Source of the DNA: Kutzneria kofuensis
GTDB lineage: Bacteria; Actinomycetota; Actinomycetes; Mycobacteriales; Pseudonocardiaceae
Assembly: GCF_014203355.1 (NCBI RefSeq)
Contig: NZ_JACHIR010000001.1
Location: forward strand, 1,862,038 to 1,926,037
Direction of reading: 5' to 3'
DNA length: 64,000 nt
A model generated the notes under the pieces. That model saw nothing but the letters and a program-made list of their open reading frames with translations. It was not told the origin of the DNA and ran no database searches. The position numbers were made by a program, and so were the translations under genes. The first letter of the stretch is position 1; every line of letters begins with the position of its first letter. Below, in pieces: positions 16,430-25,135 of the stretch.

Positions 16430-17662
16430 GTGAGCTCTGTCGACGTCGTCGTCACCGGTGTCGGCGCGACGACCCCTCTCGGCGGGGACGTCGCGTCCAC
16501 CTGGGACGGCCTGCTCGCCGGCCGCAGCGGGGTGTCGACCCTGGACGCGGACTGGGTGCACAAGTACGAGCTGCCGGTGCAGATCGCCGCGCAGCTCAAG
16601 GTAGACCCCACCGAGATCCTGCCCCGGGTCGAGGCCCGCCGGCTGGATCGCAGCGAGCAGGTCGCCATGGTGGCGTCCCGGCAGGCTTACTCCGACGCCG
16701 GTCTCGACGAGAACGCCGTCGAGCCGGAGCGGCTCGCGGTGATCATCGGCACCGGCATCGGCGGCGCGCTGACCCTGCTCGCGCAGGACGACCTGCTGGA
16801 GACGGCGGGCCTGCGCAAGGTGTCGCCGCTGACCGTGCCGATGCTGATGCCCAACGGTCCGGCCGCCCACGTCGCGCTGTCGCTGAAGGCACGCGCCGGG
16901 GTGCACGCCCCGGTGTCGGCCTGCGCCTCCGGCGCGGAGGCGATCGCGTGGGGCTACCGGATGATCCGCAGCGGCGAGGCCGACGTCGTGGTCGCGGGCG
17001 GCGCCGAGGCGTGCATCACCGGCATCACCATGGCCGGCTTCGCGCAGGCGCGGACCATGTCCACCCGCAACGACGCGCCGGAGAAGGCCTCCCGGCCGTT
17101 CGACGGCGAGCGGGACGGCTTCGTGCTCGGCGAGGGCGCCGGCATCGTGGTGCTGGAGCGGGCCGACCACGCCAAGGCGCGCGGCGCCAAGGTGTACGCC
17201 CGGCTGGCCGGCATCGGCACCAGCTCGGACGCGCACCACATCACCGCGCCCGACCCGGAGGGCAACGGCCAGCTGCGGGCCATCCAGGCCGCCATGCGCA
17301 GCGGCGAGCTGTCGGCCGCCGACATCGGGCACGTGAACTGCCACGCCACCTCCACCCCGGTCGGCGACACGATCGAGTCGATCGCCATCCACCGGGCGAT
17401 CGGCGACCACCCGCTGCTGACCGCGCCGAAGGGCTCGCTGGGCCACCTGCTGGGGGCGTCCGGCGCGGTGGAGGCGATCGCGACCGTGCTGTCGGTGCGG
17501 GACGGCGTCATCCCGCCGACCGCGAACCTGGAGAACCCGGACCCGGCGCTGCTGCACGAGGTCGTCGCCGGCCAGCCGCGCAAGGTCGAGCTGAAGGCCG
17601 CGATCAACGACTCGTTCGGCTTCGGCGGCCACAACGTGGCCCTGGCCTTCGCCAAGGCCTGA
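16430..17662 (+). CDS. fabF: Beta-ketoacyl-ACP synthase II
   Basis: Elongating condensing enzyme of type II fatty acid synthesis (FabF/KasA family), 410 residues. The active site is Cys165 in VSACASG; the two histidines lie in HATSTPVGD and KGSLGHLLGASGAVE. The NDSFGFGGHN motif closes the protein. Start GTG 16430 with GGAGG just upstream. It is the last gene of the operon, and a bidirectional terminator separates it from the convergent P450. Confidence 0.95.
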   Translation: MSSVDVVVTGVGATTPLGGDVASTWDGLLAGRSGVSTLDADWVHKYELPVQIAAQLKVDPTEILPRVEARRLDRSEQVAMVASRQAYSDAGLDENAVEPERLAVIIGTGIGGALTLLAQDDLLETAGLRKVSPLTVPMLMPNGPAAHVALSLKARAGVHAPVSACASGAEAIAWGYRMIRSGEADVVVAGGAEACITGITMAGFAQARTMSTRNDAPEKASRPFDGERDGFVLGEGAGIVVLERADHAKARGAKVYARLAGIGTSSDAHHITAPDPEGNGQLRAIQAAMRSGELSAADIGHVNCHATSTPVGDTIESIAIHRAIGDHPLLTAPKGSLGHLLGASGAVEAIATVLSVRDGVIPPTANLENPDPALLHEVVAGQPRKVELKAAINDSFGFGGHNVALAFAKA

Positions 17663-17673
17663 TCCAGACGAAG

Positions 17674-17710
17674 AAGAGGGCCCTTCCCGCATCGGGAAGG
17701 GCCCTCTTTC
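17674..17710 (+). terminator. Bidirectional terminator between fabF and P450
   Basis: AAGAGGGCCCTTCCCG pairs with CGGGAAGGGCCCTCTT followed by TCT on the plus strand. The minus strand also ends with TCTTCTTCG, so the hairpin can stop both convergent transcripts. Confidence 0.88.
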
Positions 17711-17717
17711 TCGTGTC

Positions 17718-18947
17718 TCAGGCCGGCCGGATCTCGTCCCAGGCGACCGGCAGGGCGGCCGGGCCGTAGACGGTGGTGTCGGTCTTGAACCGGATCTCCT
17801 CCTGTGGCACGGCCAGCCGCAGGCTCGGCACCCGCCGCGGCAGGGTGGCCAGCACGGTGGTCAGCTCCAGGCGGGCGATCTGCTGCCCGGCGCACTGGTG
17901 CGGGCCGTGGCCGAAGCCGATGTGGCCGTTCGTCTGGCGGTCGATGTCCAGCCGCTCCGGGTCGGCGAAGCGCTCCGGGTCGTGGTTGGCCGCCTGGACC
18001 TGGACGATCACGTACTCGCCGGCGGCGATCGGCACGCCGCCGATCTCGGTGTCCTCGGTGGCCACCCGCATCAGCCCGGCCCCCACGCCCAGCAGCCGCA
18101 CCAGCTCCTCGGCCGCGTTGCCGGCCAGCGACGGGTCGGCGGCCAGCCGGTCGAACTGCGGCCGGTCGGCCAGCAGCGCCAGCGTCCCGTAGGTGATCAT
18201 GCTGGCGGTGGTGTCGTAGCCGGCGACCAGCAGGCCGGCGGCCATCTTGGTCAGCTCCAGGTCGGTGAACGGCTGCTCGTGCTGCTGGCCTCGGGTGACC
18301 AGCACGCTCATCGCGTCCTCGCCGGGCTTCTCCCGCCGGGCCCGCACCAGGTCGCCGACGTAGTCGAACAGCGGGAACCGCACCGCGTCCAGGTCGTCCA
18401 CGTCGCCCTTGCCGCTGAACAGGGCGTCCGCGACGCGGTGGAAGATCTCCCGGTCGGCGTAGGGCACGTCGAGCAGCTCGGCGATCACCGACGTGGTCAG
18501 CGGCTTGGAGAACCGCTCGTGCAGGTCGACCGGCCCGGTCTCGCCGGCGAGGGAGTCCAGCAGCTCGTCGGCGGTGCGCTGCACCATCGGCCGGAACTCC
18601 TCGATCCGCCGGACGGTGGAGATGGCCGGCGCGAACACCCGCCGGAACCGGACGTGGTCCGGCCCGTCCATGCGGGAGAAGTCGCCCTCCTCCAGCGGCT
18701 TGTCCGGCGGCATGTTGGCCAGCATGTGGCCGGCCTGGCCGGAGTGGTTGCTGAAGCGGCGCGGGTCGCCGAGCACCTCGCGGGCGTCGGCGTAGCGGGT
18801 GACCAGCCACGCCTCGATGCCGGTCGGGCAGCTCACCCGGACCACCGGGGACTGGGCGCGCAGCTCGGCCACCTCCGGCGCCGGCCCGAACGGACACACG
18901 TCCTCACGGGGCACGGGCAGGGGTTGGGTGCTGATCGTCGACGACAA
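17718..18947 (-). CDS. Cytochrome P450
   Basis: Soluble 409-residue bacterial P450 monooxygenase. Landmarks in order are LLVAGYDTTAS (I-helix oxygen-binding A/G-G-x-D-T), ELVR (ExxR of the K helix) and the heme loop FGHGPHQCAGQQ with the axial thiolate Cys352. The start is TTG 18947 with GAGGAG 5 nt upstream; farther upstream residues do not match P450 N-termini. There is no adjacent ferredoxin gene, so redox partners must come from elsewhere. It converges on fabF. The substrate cannot be read from sequence; closeness to fatty acid genes is suggestive only. Confidence 0.93.
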   Translation of the reverse strand: MSSTISTQPLPVPREDVCPFGPAPEVAELRAQSPVVRVSCPTGIEAWLVTRYADAREVLGDPRRFSNHSGQAGHMLANMPPDKPLEEGDFSRMDGPDHVRFRRVFAPAISTVRRIEEFRPMVQRTADELLDSLAGETGPVDLHERFSKPLTTSVIAELLDVPYADREIFHRVADALFSGKGDVDDLDAVRFPLFDYVGDLVRARREKPGEDAMSVLVTRGQQHEQPFTDLELTKMAAGLLVAGYDTTASMITYGTLALLADRPQFDRLAADPSLAGNAAEELVRLLGVGAGLMRVATEDTEIGGVPIAAGEYVIVQVQAANHDPERFADPERLDIDRQTNGHIGFGHGPHQCAGQQIARLELTTVLATLPRRVPSLRLAVPQEEIRFKTDTTVYGPAALPVAWDEIRPA

Positions 18948-19044
18948 GGCGACTCCTCGTGCGGTAAAACATCCCACCAGTTCGGCGTTAACGGTATTCA
19001 CCGCTGGGTGGGATCCGCGACAGGGGGCGAGCCGATGTGCCCGA

Positions 19045-19638
19045 TCAGTCGCACTTCTTCATCGTGATCGACGGGCTGTCGATCCGAAAGTCGCTGCCCG
19101 ACTTCACCATCGGCCACACCATCCACCAGTTGATGCACGACGCCCGCAGTTCCTTGGGGGCGTTGGCCGGGTCCTGCTTGCTGGTGAACGTGCCGAACAC
19201 GTTCGCGCCCTGGTCGGTGGTCTCGATGCGGTAGATCATCATGTCGGTGTCGACCGTGGTGCGGTACCCGTCGCGCCAGTCCTGCTCGGTTTGCTGATCC
19301 GACACCTTCGCGGTCATCGTCTGCTTCCACAGGCCGTAGTTCCGGTGGTTGACCGCGTTGAAGTAGTTCTGGATCGCGTTCTGCACCGGCCGGAACTGCG
19401 GGTCGTTGCGCGCGAACAAGGTGAAGTGCACGGTGTCCGGGCCGCCCTGCCCCTGCTCGGTCGTCGGCTCCGGTGTGCTCGTCGCGGCCGGCGGCTGGGT
19501 GGTGGCGGCCGGCGGCTTGGTCGAGGCGTAGACCTGGCGGGCGATCAGGCCGCCCACCAGCGCGCAGACGGCGACGAGCAGCGTGATCGGGATCAGCCAG
19601 GTCAACGTCGACCGGTTGGGTGAAGCCTGCGGGGTCAC
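19045..19638 (-). CDS. Single-pass membrane protein of unknown function
   Basis: A 197-residue protein with a short cytoplasmic N-terminus, one helix (WLIPITLLVAVCALVGGLIA, residues 14-33), a Pro/Thr-rich linker, and an outer domain of about 130 residues. That domain begins with VQNAIQNYFNAVNHRNYGLW, a pattern typical of NTF2-like extracytoplasmic domains. It carries two cysteines (ASCINW and the penultimate residue). GTG 19638 is the only start that gives a sensible N-terminus. It lies 20 nt behind the DUF3145 gene on the same strand and is probably co-transcribed. Confidence 0.75.
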   Translation of the reverse strand: MTPQASPNRSTLTWLIPITLLVAVCALVGGLIARQVYASTKPPAATTQPPAATSTPEPTTEQGQGGPDTVHFTLFARNDPQFRPVQNAIQNYFNAVNHRNYGLWKQTMTAKVSDQQTEQDWRDGYRTTVDTDMMIYRIETTDQGANVFGTFTSKQDPANAPKELRASCINWWMVWPMVKSGSDFRIDSPSITMKKCD

Positions 19639-19658
19639 ACGATCGAGAGTGCCACGGG

Positions 19659-20162
19659 TCAGCCGACCCGATGCAACCAGGTCACCGGCGCGCCGTCGCC
19701 GGCCCGACGGAACGGCTCCAGCGCGTCGTCCCACGGCTTGCCGAGCAGCGAGTCGACGCCGTGCGCGAAGGACTCGCCGGCCCGCGCCTTGGCCGCGAGG
19801 GCCCGCAGCTGGTCCTCGGCCACCACGATGTCGCCGTTGGCGGCGGCGCGGGCGTGCCAGAGCCCGATGCCGGGCGCGAAGCAGAACCGCTCGCCGTCGA
19901 CGCCGGGGCTGGGGTCCTCGGTGACCTCGAACCGGATCATGGGCCACGCCTTGAGCGCGGCGGACAGCTGCGCGCCGGTGCCCGGATCGCCGGTCCACGC
20001 GCATTCCGCGCGCAACTGGCCGGGCGCGGCCGGCTGCGCCGACCAGCGCAGGTCGGCCCGGACCCCGAGGGTGCCCGAGATGGCCCACTCGACGTGCGGA
20101 CAGACCGCAGACGGCGACGAGTGGACGTACACCACGCCACTGGTCTTGCCACGGTTGCTCAC
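19659..20162 (-). CDS. DUF3145 family protein
   Basis: A 167-residue actinobacterial protein of the DUF3145 family, function unknown. It opens VSNRGKTSGVVYVHSSPSAV and contains CPHVEWAISGTL, RFEVTEDPSPG and GDGAPVTWLHRVG. Genes of this family commonly lie just after the fabDHPF cluster in actinomycetes, which fits here despite the intervening P450. GTG 20162 is chosen: GGAGG lies 6 nt upstream. It heads a two-gene unit with the membrane protein downstream. Confidence 0.85.
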   Translation of the reverse strand: MSNRGKTSGVVYVHSSPSAVCPHVEWAISGTLGVRADLRWSAQPAAPGQLRAECAWTGDPGTGAQLSAALKAWPMIRFEVTEDPSPGVDGERFCFAPGIGLWHARAAANGDIVVAEDQLRALAAKARAGESFAHGVDSLLGKPWDDALEPFRRAGDGAPVTWLHRVG

Positions 20163-20498
20163 TGCTGACCTCCGCACCTGCCGAGGGACGTCTTCCCCTA
20201 CGCCCTCACACGTGCCGTGACCACCAGCGGATCAAGCCGATGCGCCATTCTGCCCCGTACCCACGCCCAGCCGCCACCGCAACGGGCACATCCCGGGACA
20301 GAGATCACCCGAGCGAGGGGGCACCGACACGGGTGAGGTCGGTCACAGACCGGCCTCGCTAGCGCTCGGCGGGTCCGCGACCCAGGTCCCTGTGCTCAAT
20401 GGTGACCTCGCAAGCTCGGTCACGCCCAGGACGTGGCGTCACCGAACGGGCCGGTTACCGTTGTGCCCTCGGGATATCCAGACTGGGGAGGTGGCGCC
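20163..20498. other. Intergenic region with nested inverted repeats
   Basis: The 336-nt gap lies between divergent genes. AGCGAGG (20312-20318) pairs with CCTCGCT (20354-20360), enclosing ACCGAC/GTCGGT (20323-20328 and 20338-20343). No convincing coding frame or RNA gene is seen. Confidence 0.35.
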
Positions 20499-21668
20499 GT
20501 GCGCCTGGTGCGACTGGGCGACGCGCAGTCCGCGGTCGCGGCCGACGTGAAGGCGGCCCTCGCGTCATGGGGCGGCGGCGACGCCGTGCTCGGCGGTGTC
20601 GCCCTGGCCGGCTACCTGCCGCCGGGCCGGCCCCGGCCGGTGGACACGATTCTGCTGCTGCCCAACGCCGTCGTGGTGATCGCGGGTGTCGACCTGCCGG
20701 ACCCGGCGATGCGGCTGGACGCCCCGGTCACGGGCCAGTGGAAGATCGACGGCTGGCCGCTGGTCGGCCCGGATCCGACGGTCAATCCCGCCGCGGAGGC
20801 GGTCGGCGTCGCCGAGGCCGTCGCCGAAGCGGTGCGGGATACCGGATTACCCGTTCGACTGATCCTGGCCGTCGGCCCTTACGTCGGTCAGGTGACGCAG
20901 CCGCAGATGGACCTCGACCGCGGCATCCGCGTGCTGCACCCGATGCCGACCACGCTGCTGGCCGCCGTGCGCGACGTCGCCGGGTCAGCGCCGGCGCTGA
21001 CCGCCGAGCAGGCCGGCGGGCTGCTCATCCATCTCTGCCCCGACGAGCGGTTCACCACCGACGAGCTGATCGCCGAGGGCTTCGCCGTGGCCAAGGCCGC
21101 GCCGGCCGAGCCGCCGGCCAGGAAGCGCCGCCGCTGGCTGCCCATCGGGGCCGCCGCGCTGATCGGCGCCCTCGCGGTCGGCAGCATCGTCGCCGCCCTC
21201 GCCACCACCGGCGGCTCCGCCCCCGCCACCCCGCAGGCCGCCGCCGGCTACACCAAGATCGCCACCGTCGACGACGGCAGCCACTGCGCCGAGCACGCGT
21301 ACGGGGACGTGCAGGTGTGGCTGAGCCGGAACCAGTGCGTGGACCTGCGGCGGTGGAGCTACCGCGCCGAGGACACCGGCACGCCGGCCGGCGTCGCCGT
21401 CGCCGAGATCCGCTTCGTGGGGCCGGAACCGGCGGCGGAGTTCCAGTCGCTGGCCGAGCAGCCCGGCACCGGCGGCATCACCGAGCTGGTGAAGGAGCGC
21501 CCGTGGCCGGGCGGCCCGGCGTCGTTCGACCGGGCCGCGTTCACCAGCAACCGGGCCGGCGGCACCGTCCGGCTCGTCGAGACCGTCTGGATCGGACGGC
21601 CCAGCGCCGCCGACGACCCGGCCCTGCGGGCCATCGCCGAGCGGACGCTGAACCTCGCCCTGTCCTAG
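20499..21668 (+). CDS. Membrane-anchored protein of unknown function
   Basis: A 389-residue protein in two halves joined by a transmembrane helix (LPIGAAALIGALAVGSIVAALAT near residues 210-235, preceded by RKRRR, giving a cytoplasmic N-terminal half). The N-terminal part (about 200 residues) has nuclease-like or sensory alternation (DTILLLPNAVVVIAG, LPVRLILAVGPYVG) without a recognised signature. The outer part has two cysteines (DGSHCAEH and RNQCVDL) that may form a disulfide. GTG 20499 has GGGGAGG at about 7 nt. Its stop overlaps the convergent flavoprotein stop by 4 nt. Confidence 0.75.
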   Translation: MRLVRLGDAQSAVAADVKAALASWGGGDAVLGGVALAGYLPPGRPRPVDTILLLPNAVVVIAGVDLPDPAMRLDAPVTGQWKIDGWPLVGPDPTVNPAAEAVGVAEAVAEAVRDTGLPVRLILAVGPYVGQVTQPQMDLDRGIRVLHPMPTTLLAAVRDVAGSAPALTAEQAGGLLIHLCPDERFTTDELIAEGFAVAKAAPAEPPARKRRRWLPIGAAALIGALAVGSIVAALATTGGSAPATPQAAAGYTKIATVDDGSHCAEHAYGDVQVWLSRNQCVDLRRWSYRAEDTGTPAGVAVAEIRFVGPEPAAEFQSLAEQPGTGGITELVKERPWPGGPASFDRAAFTSNRAGGTVRLVETVWIGRPSAADDPALRAIAERTLNLALS

Positions 21669-23074
21669 AGGCCGTACGCCTCGAGCAGCCGCAGCCAGAC
21701 CTCGCTGATCGTCGGGTAGGACGGCACCGCGTGCCAGAGGCGGTGCAGCGGCACCTCGCCGACGATCGCCACGGTCGCCGAGTGCAGCAGCTCCGCCACG
21801 TCCTGCCCGACGAAGGTGACGCCGACGAGCACCTTGCGCCGCTCGTCCACGACCATCCGAGCCTTGCCGCGATAACCGTCCGCGTGCACCGAAGATCCGG
21901 CGACGGCGATGTCCAGGTCGACCACGCGAGTCTCGATGCCGGCCCTGGCCGCCTGGTCGGCGGTGAGACCGACGGCGGCGACCTCCGGGTCGGTGAAGAC
22001 GACCTGCGGCACGGCCGCGTGGTCGGCGGTGGCGGCGTACTGGCTCCACGGCGGCGTCTCGACCGGCCCCTTGGCCCGAGCGGCGATCACGTCGCCGACC
22101 ACGCGGGCGTCGTACTTGCCCTGGTGGGTCAGCGGCGCGCGGCCGGTGACGTCGCCCGCGGCGTACAGCCACTGACCGTCCACCCCGGACACCAGACCCG
22201 AGTCGTCGACGTGCAGGGTGTCGCCGGGCTTCAGGCCGACCGTCTCGACGCCGACGTGCTCGGTCGCCGGCCGCCGGCCGGTGGCGACGAGCAACTCGTC
22301 CGCCTTCAGCACGGCGCCGTCGGCCAGCCCCAACTCGATCTCGCCGCCGGTGCGGGACACCCGGACGGCCTTCGACCCGGTGTGCAGTCGGACGCCGTCC
22401 TCACGCAACCCCTCGGCGACGAGCTCGCCGGCGATCGGCTCCAGCCGTGGCAGCGGCAGCTCGCCGGTGATCACCAGGTCCACCTCGGACCCGAGGCGCC
22501 GCCACGCCTGCGCCAGCTCGACGCCGACCACGCCGCCGCCGAGCACGATCAGCCGGCCCGGCACCTCCTTGGCCGAGGTGGCGTCGCGGGACGTCCACAC
22601 CCTCGTGTCGGCGATTCCCTCCAGCGGCGGGATGACCGGGACGCTGCCGGTGCACACGGCGACGGCCTGCCGGGCGATCAGCGTGCGGTCGCCGACCACG
22701 ACCCGGCGCTCGCCGTCCAGCCGGGCGCTGCCCCGGATCACCGTGATGCCGGCGCCCTCGGCCCACTGCACCTGGCCCGCGTCGTCCCAGTTGGACGTGA
22801 AGTAGGTGCGGCGCGCCAGCACCTTGGCGGCATCCAGGTGGTCGCCGACCGGCACGCCCGGCAGCCGGCGGGCGGCGGCCAGCGCATGGCCGGGCCGCAG
22901 CAGAGCCTTGCTCGGCATGCACGCCCAGTACGAGCACTCGCCGCCGACCAGTTCGTGCTCGACCAGGGCGGCGGTCAGCCCGCCCTTGACCGCTCGATCG
23001 GCGACGTTCTCGCCGATCGCCCCACCACCGATCACCACTACGTCGAAGGTGTCCGGGTCAAAGTTAGCTGTCAC
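21665..23074 (-). CDS. FAD-dependent pyridine nucleotide-disulfide oxidoreductase (lipoamide dehydrogenase-like)
   Basis: A 469-residue flavoprotein. GGGAIGENVA (residues 16-25) binds FAD, LGGGVVGVELAQ binds NAD(P)H, and ATGRRP and YAAGDVTG are second FAD motifs. The redox pair is Cys47/Cys52 in GGECSYWACMPSK, altered from the usual GGTCxxxGCIPSK. The C-terminal HAVPSYPTISE retains the acid but has a longer spacing from His than the HxHPTxSE of true dihydrolipoyl dehydrogenases. It may be a mycothione, quinone or mercuric-type reductase paralogue. Start GTG 23074 has GAGGTGA upstream. No dehydrogenase complex genes are adjacent. Confidence 0.85.
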   Translation of the reverse strand: MTANFDPDTFDVVVIGGGAIGENVADRAVKGGLTAALVEHELVGGECSYWACMPSKALLRPGHALAAARRLPGVPVGDHLDAAKVLARRTYFTSNWDDAGQVQWAEGAGITVIRGSARLDGERRVVVGDRTLIARQAVAVCTGSVPVIPPLEGIADTRVWTSRDATSAKEVPGRLIVLGGGVVGVELAQAWRRLGSEVDLVITGELPLPRLEPIAGELVAEGLREDGVRLHTGSKAVRVSRTGGEIELGLADGAVLKADELLVATGRRPATEHVGVETVGLKPGDTLHVDDSGLVSGVDGQWLYAAGDVTGRAPLTHQGKYDARVVGDVIAARAKGPVETPPWSQYAATADHAAVPQVVFTDPEVAAVGLTADQAARAGIETRVVDLDIAVAGSSVHADGYRGKARMVVDERRKVLVGVTFVGQDVAELLHSATVAIVGEVPLHRLWHAVPSYPTISEVWLRLLEAYGL

Positions 23075-23134
23075 GCCGTCACCTCACACCACCCGGCAGC
23101 CGCAAGCAACCCGATCCCGGCCAACCGTGCGCCG

Positions 23135-23181
23135 TGAAAGCGCCCTTCCTACACCCCGAGTAGAGGAACGGTCCTTTCCGC
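23135..23181 (-). terminator. Imperfect palindrome after the PLP enzyme gene
   Basis: On the minus strand CGGAAAGGACCGTTCCTCTACTC pairs imperfectly with GTGTAGGAAGGGCGCTTTC, starting about 4 nt after the stop at 23185. It is a diverged relative of the palindrome after fasR (shared GGACC-TTCCTC-ACTC order). Confidence 0.65.
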
Positions 23182-23184
23182 GCC

Positions 23185-24183
23185 TCAGGGGGCGAGGAAG
23201 GCGGTGGCCTCGGGGGTGTAGGCGAACAGGCCGGGCAGGCCGCCGGTGTGGAGGAACAGCACGGTCTCGTCCGAGCCGATGGAGCCGTCCTCGATCAGCG
23301 ACACCATGCCGGCGGCGGTCTTGCCGGAGTAGACGGGCTCGAGGGTGATCGCCTCGGTCGAGCCGAACAGCGAGATCGTCCGCCACACCGCCTCGGTCGG
23401 CTGGCCGTAGCCGGGGCCGAGGGTGCGGTCGGTGATCCGGACGCGGTCCAGCGACGGCGGCGCGATGTCCAGCAGCGCGGCCGTCTCCTCGATCAGCGGC
23501 AGCAGCACCTGCCGCGCCTGCTCCGCCGGGCGGGACACGGCGATCAGCTCGACGTCGATCTCCCAGCCGAACGCGGCCGCGCCGACCAGAAGGCCGGCCG
23601 CGGTTCCGGCGCTGGCCAGCGGCGACACCAGTCGTGTCGGCCACACGCCGGTGTCGCCGAACTGCTCGATCAGTTCGGCGACCGCCGCCACATAGCCGAG
23701 CGCCCCTACGCCGGTGGACCCACCGACCGGGATGGACGCCACGTTTCCGTGACCGGCCAACAACTCCTGGTGACGGATCTCGGCTTCCTCGTCCGTGTCG
23801 ACGACGTGCACCGTGGCCCCGTACACGTGGTCGAGCAGGATGTTGCCGGACCGCTCGTACGCCTCGCCGTCGCGCGGCACCGCACGCGTCAGCACGAGAT
23901 CGCAGGGCAGCCCGAGGCGCGCGCAGGCGGCCGCGGTCAGCCGGCCGTGGTTGGTCTGCACGGCGCCGAAGGTGACGATCCGCTCGGCGCCGTCACGGAC
24001 GGCGGCGCCCAGCAGGAACTCCAGTTTCCGCAGCTTGTTGCCGCCGACGCCGAGCAGGCTCACGTCGTCGCGCTTGACGAGCGTCCTCGGGCCGAGGCGG
24101 GCGGACAGGCGCGGGCACACCTGCAGCGGCGATGGCCACTGTCCCAACTGGAACCGAGGGAAACTCGACAGGTCGGTGGCCAT
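23185..24183 (-). CDS. PLP-dependent D-cysteine desulfhydrase / ACC deaminase family enzyme
   Basis: A 332-residue fold-type II PLP enzyme. Lys50 in GVGGNKLRKLE forms the aldimine, TFGAVQTNHGR resembles the substrate-binding QSNH loop, and VGGSTGVGALGY is the phosphate/active loop. Family members degrade D-cysteine or 1-aminocyclopropane-1-carboxylate to ammonia, a keto acid and, for cysteine, sulfide. Which substrate applies cannot be decided from the visible residues. ATG 24183. A TetR gene ends 36 nt upstream on the same strand and may form an operon with it. Confidence 0.85.
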   Translation of the reverse strand: MATDLSSFPRFQLGQWPSPLQVCPRLSARLGPRTLVKRDDVSLLGVGGNKLRKLEFLLGAAVRDGAERIVTFGAVQTNHGRLTAAACARLGLPCDLVLTRAVPRDGEAYERSGNILLDHVYGATVHVVDTDEEAEIRHQELLAGHGNVASIPVGGSTGVGALGYVAAVAELIEQFGDTGVWPTRLVSPLASAGTAAGLLVGAAAFGWEIDVELIAVSRPAEQARQVLLPLIEETAALLDIAPPSLDRVRITDRTLGPGYGQPTEAVWRTISLFGSTEAITLEPVYSGKTAAGMVSLIEDGSIGSDETVLFLHTGGLPGLFAYTPEATAFLAP

Positions 24184-24219
24184 CCGCGCGGTGTCCTCTC
24201 GCCGTCAGCTCGTGCGCCC

Positions 24220-24819
24220 TCAGGACTTCTCGAGGGCCTTCGCCAACAGCGTAGTGATGACTTCCTGTGCCGTCGCGACCACTTGGCGTCGCTGCCGGCT
24301 CGGCACCCGGTCGGCCATCTGCAGCAGTGACCCGCCGGATTCCACCGCGGCGAGGAACGCGAGGCGGTAACCCGCGCCCTTGCGCACCTTGTACCGCGTG
24401 GCGAACATGGCTCCGAGCCGGTCGGCCACCATGCGGCGGTGGTCGGACTCCGGGTCCTCGAGGTGGTTGTCGAGCACTTCTGCGAACCGGACGCGCCCGA
24501 AATTGGCGTCCTGCTTGCGCATGCGCTCGTGCACCGCCAGCACGCCGGCGACCGCCTGGCGCCAGTCGTCGGGGGCCGCCGCGAAGTACTCCTCGACCTC
24601 CGTGAGGAACTTGTCGGTACAGCGCAGCGCGAGCGCCCGCACCACCGACCGCTTGTCGGGGAAGTACTGGTAGAAGGACCCGATGGGAATGCCCGCGGAC
24701 TCCGCGATGCGCGCCGTGGTGATCGAGTCGTAGTCCCGCTCGTTGAGCAGCGCCTGGCACGCGTCGAGGATCGCGGTCACCGTGGCCGCTCCCCTTGCCT
24801 GCACGGGCTGTCTGCGCAT
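24220..24819 (-). CDS. TetR family transcriptional regulator
   Basis: A 199-residue repressor-type protein. The N-terminal helix-turn-helix is ITTARIAESAGIPIGSFYQY followed by FPDKRSVVRALA; the remaining residues form a divergent ligand-binding domain. ATG 24819 gives the canonical N-terminus (MRRQPVQARGAATV); in-frame GTG 24858 would add 13 residues, and neither has a clear Shine-Dalgarno. It probably controls itself and the PLP enzyme downstream. Two small palindromes in the region before it are candidate operators. Confidence 0.85.
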   Translation of the reverse strand: MRRQPVQARGAATVTAILDACQALLNERDYDSITTARIAESAGIPIGSFYQYFPDKRSVVRALALRCTDKFLTEVEEYFAAAPDDWRQAVAGVLAVHERMRKQDANFGRVRFAEVLDNHLEDPESDHRRMVADRLGAMFATRYKVRKGAGYRLAFLAAVESGGSLLQMADRVPSRQRRQVVATAQEVITTLLAKALEKS

Positions 24820-25065
24820 CAGCAGGGCAAGTCTGCTGTTCGTGTGATCGTCCTGCACGCGAACATGGTGCGGCAGAACTGCCCGTTTCACGCAGTGTTC
24901 GGGGCAAACACTCAGCGGACTGCCAGGTTCGGAAGCAGCCGTGTGGAAGCGTTCTCCCCCTGACCTGGCGAAACGCGAAAACGGCACATGTGAGGGGTCA
25001 TCACCCGAGCGGCCGAGTAACGCTCACGCTCTGGCAAGGTGTTTGCAACACGGCGTGATCACGAC
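24820..25065. promoter_or_regulatory. Upstream region of TetR with candidate operators
   Basis: GGCAG-AA-CTGCC (24872-24883) and AGTGTT-N7-AACACT (24894-24912) are perfect inverted repeats 50-95 nt before the TetR start, where a repressor would block transcription. The rest of the gap has no visible gene. Confidence 0.35.
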
Positions 25066-25109
25066 GGCGCCCCGTCCGGCCGACGGCCGGACGGGGCGCC
25101 TCGTTTTTT
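25066..25109 (+). terminator. Strong intrinsic terminator, plus orientation
   Basis: A 17-bp perfect stem (GGCGCCCCGTCCGGCCG, one-base loop, then its complement) is followed by TCGTTTTTT. The T-tract follows on the plus strand, although the nearest gene end (the S53 peptidase at 25136) is on the minus strand. Confidence 0.8.
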
Positions 25110-25135
25110 CCAGATGGCGACCAGATCGCCGGGAA

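Noticed and set aside
20399-23137. 912-codon open frame covering two genes
   Set aside because: Out-of-frame with one gene and antisense to the other; Arg/Gly-rich with no motifs.
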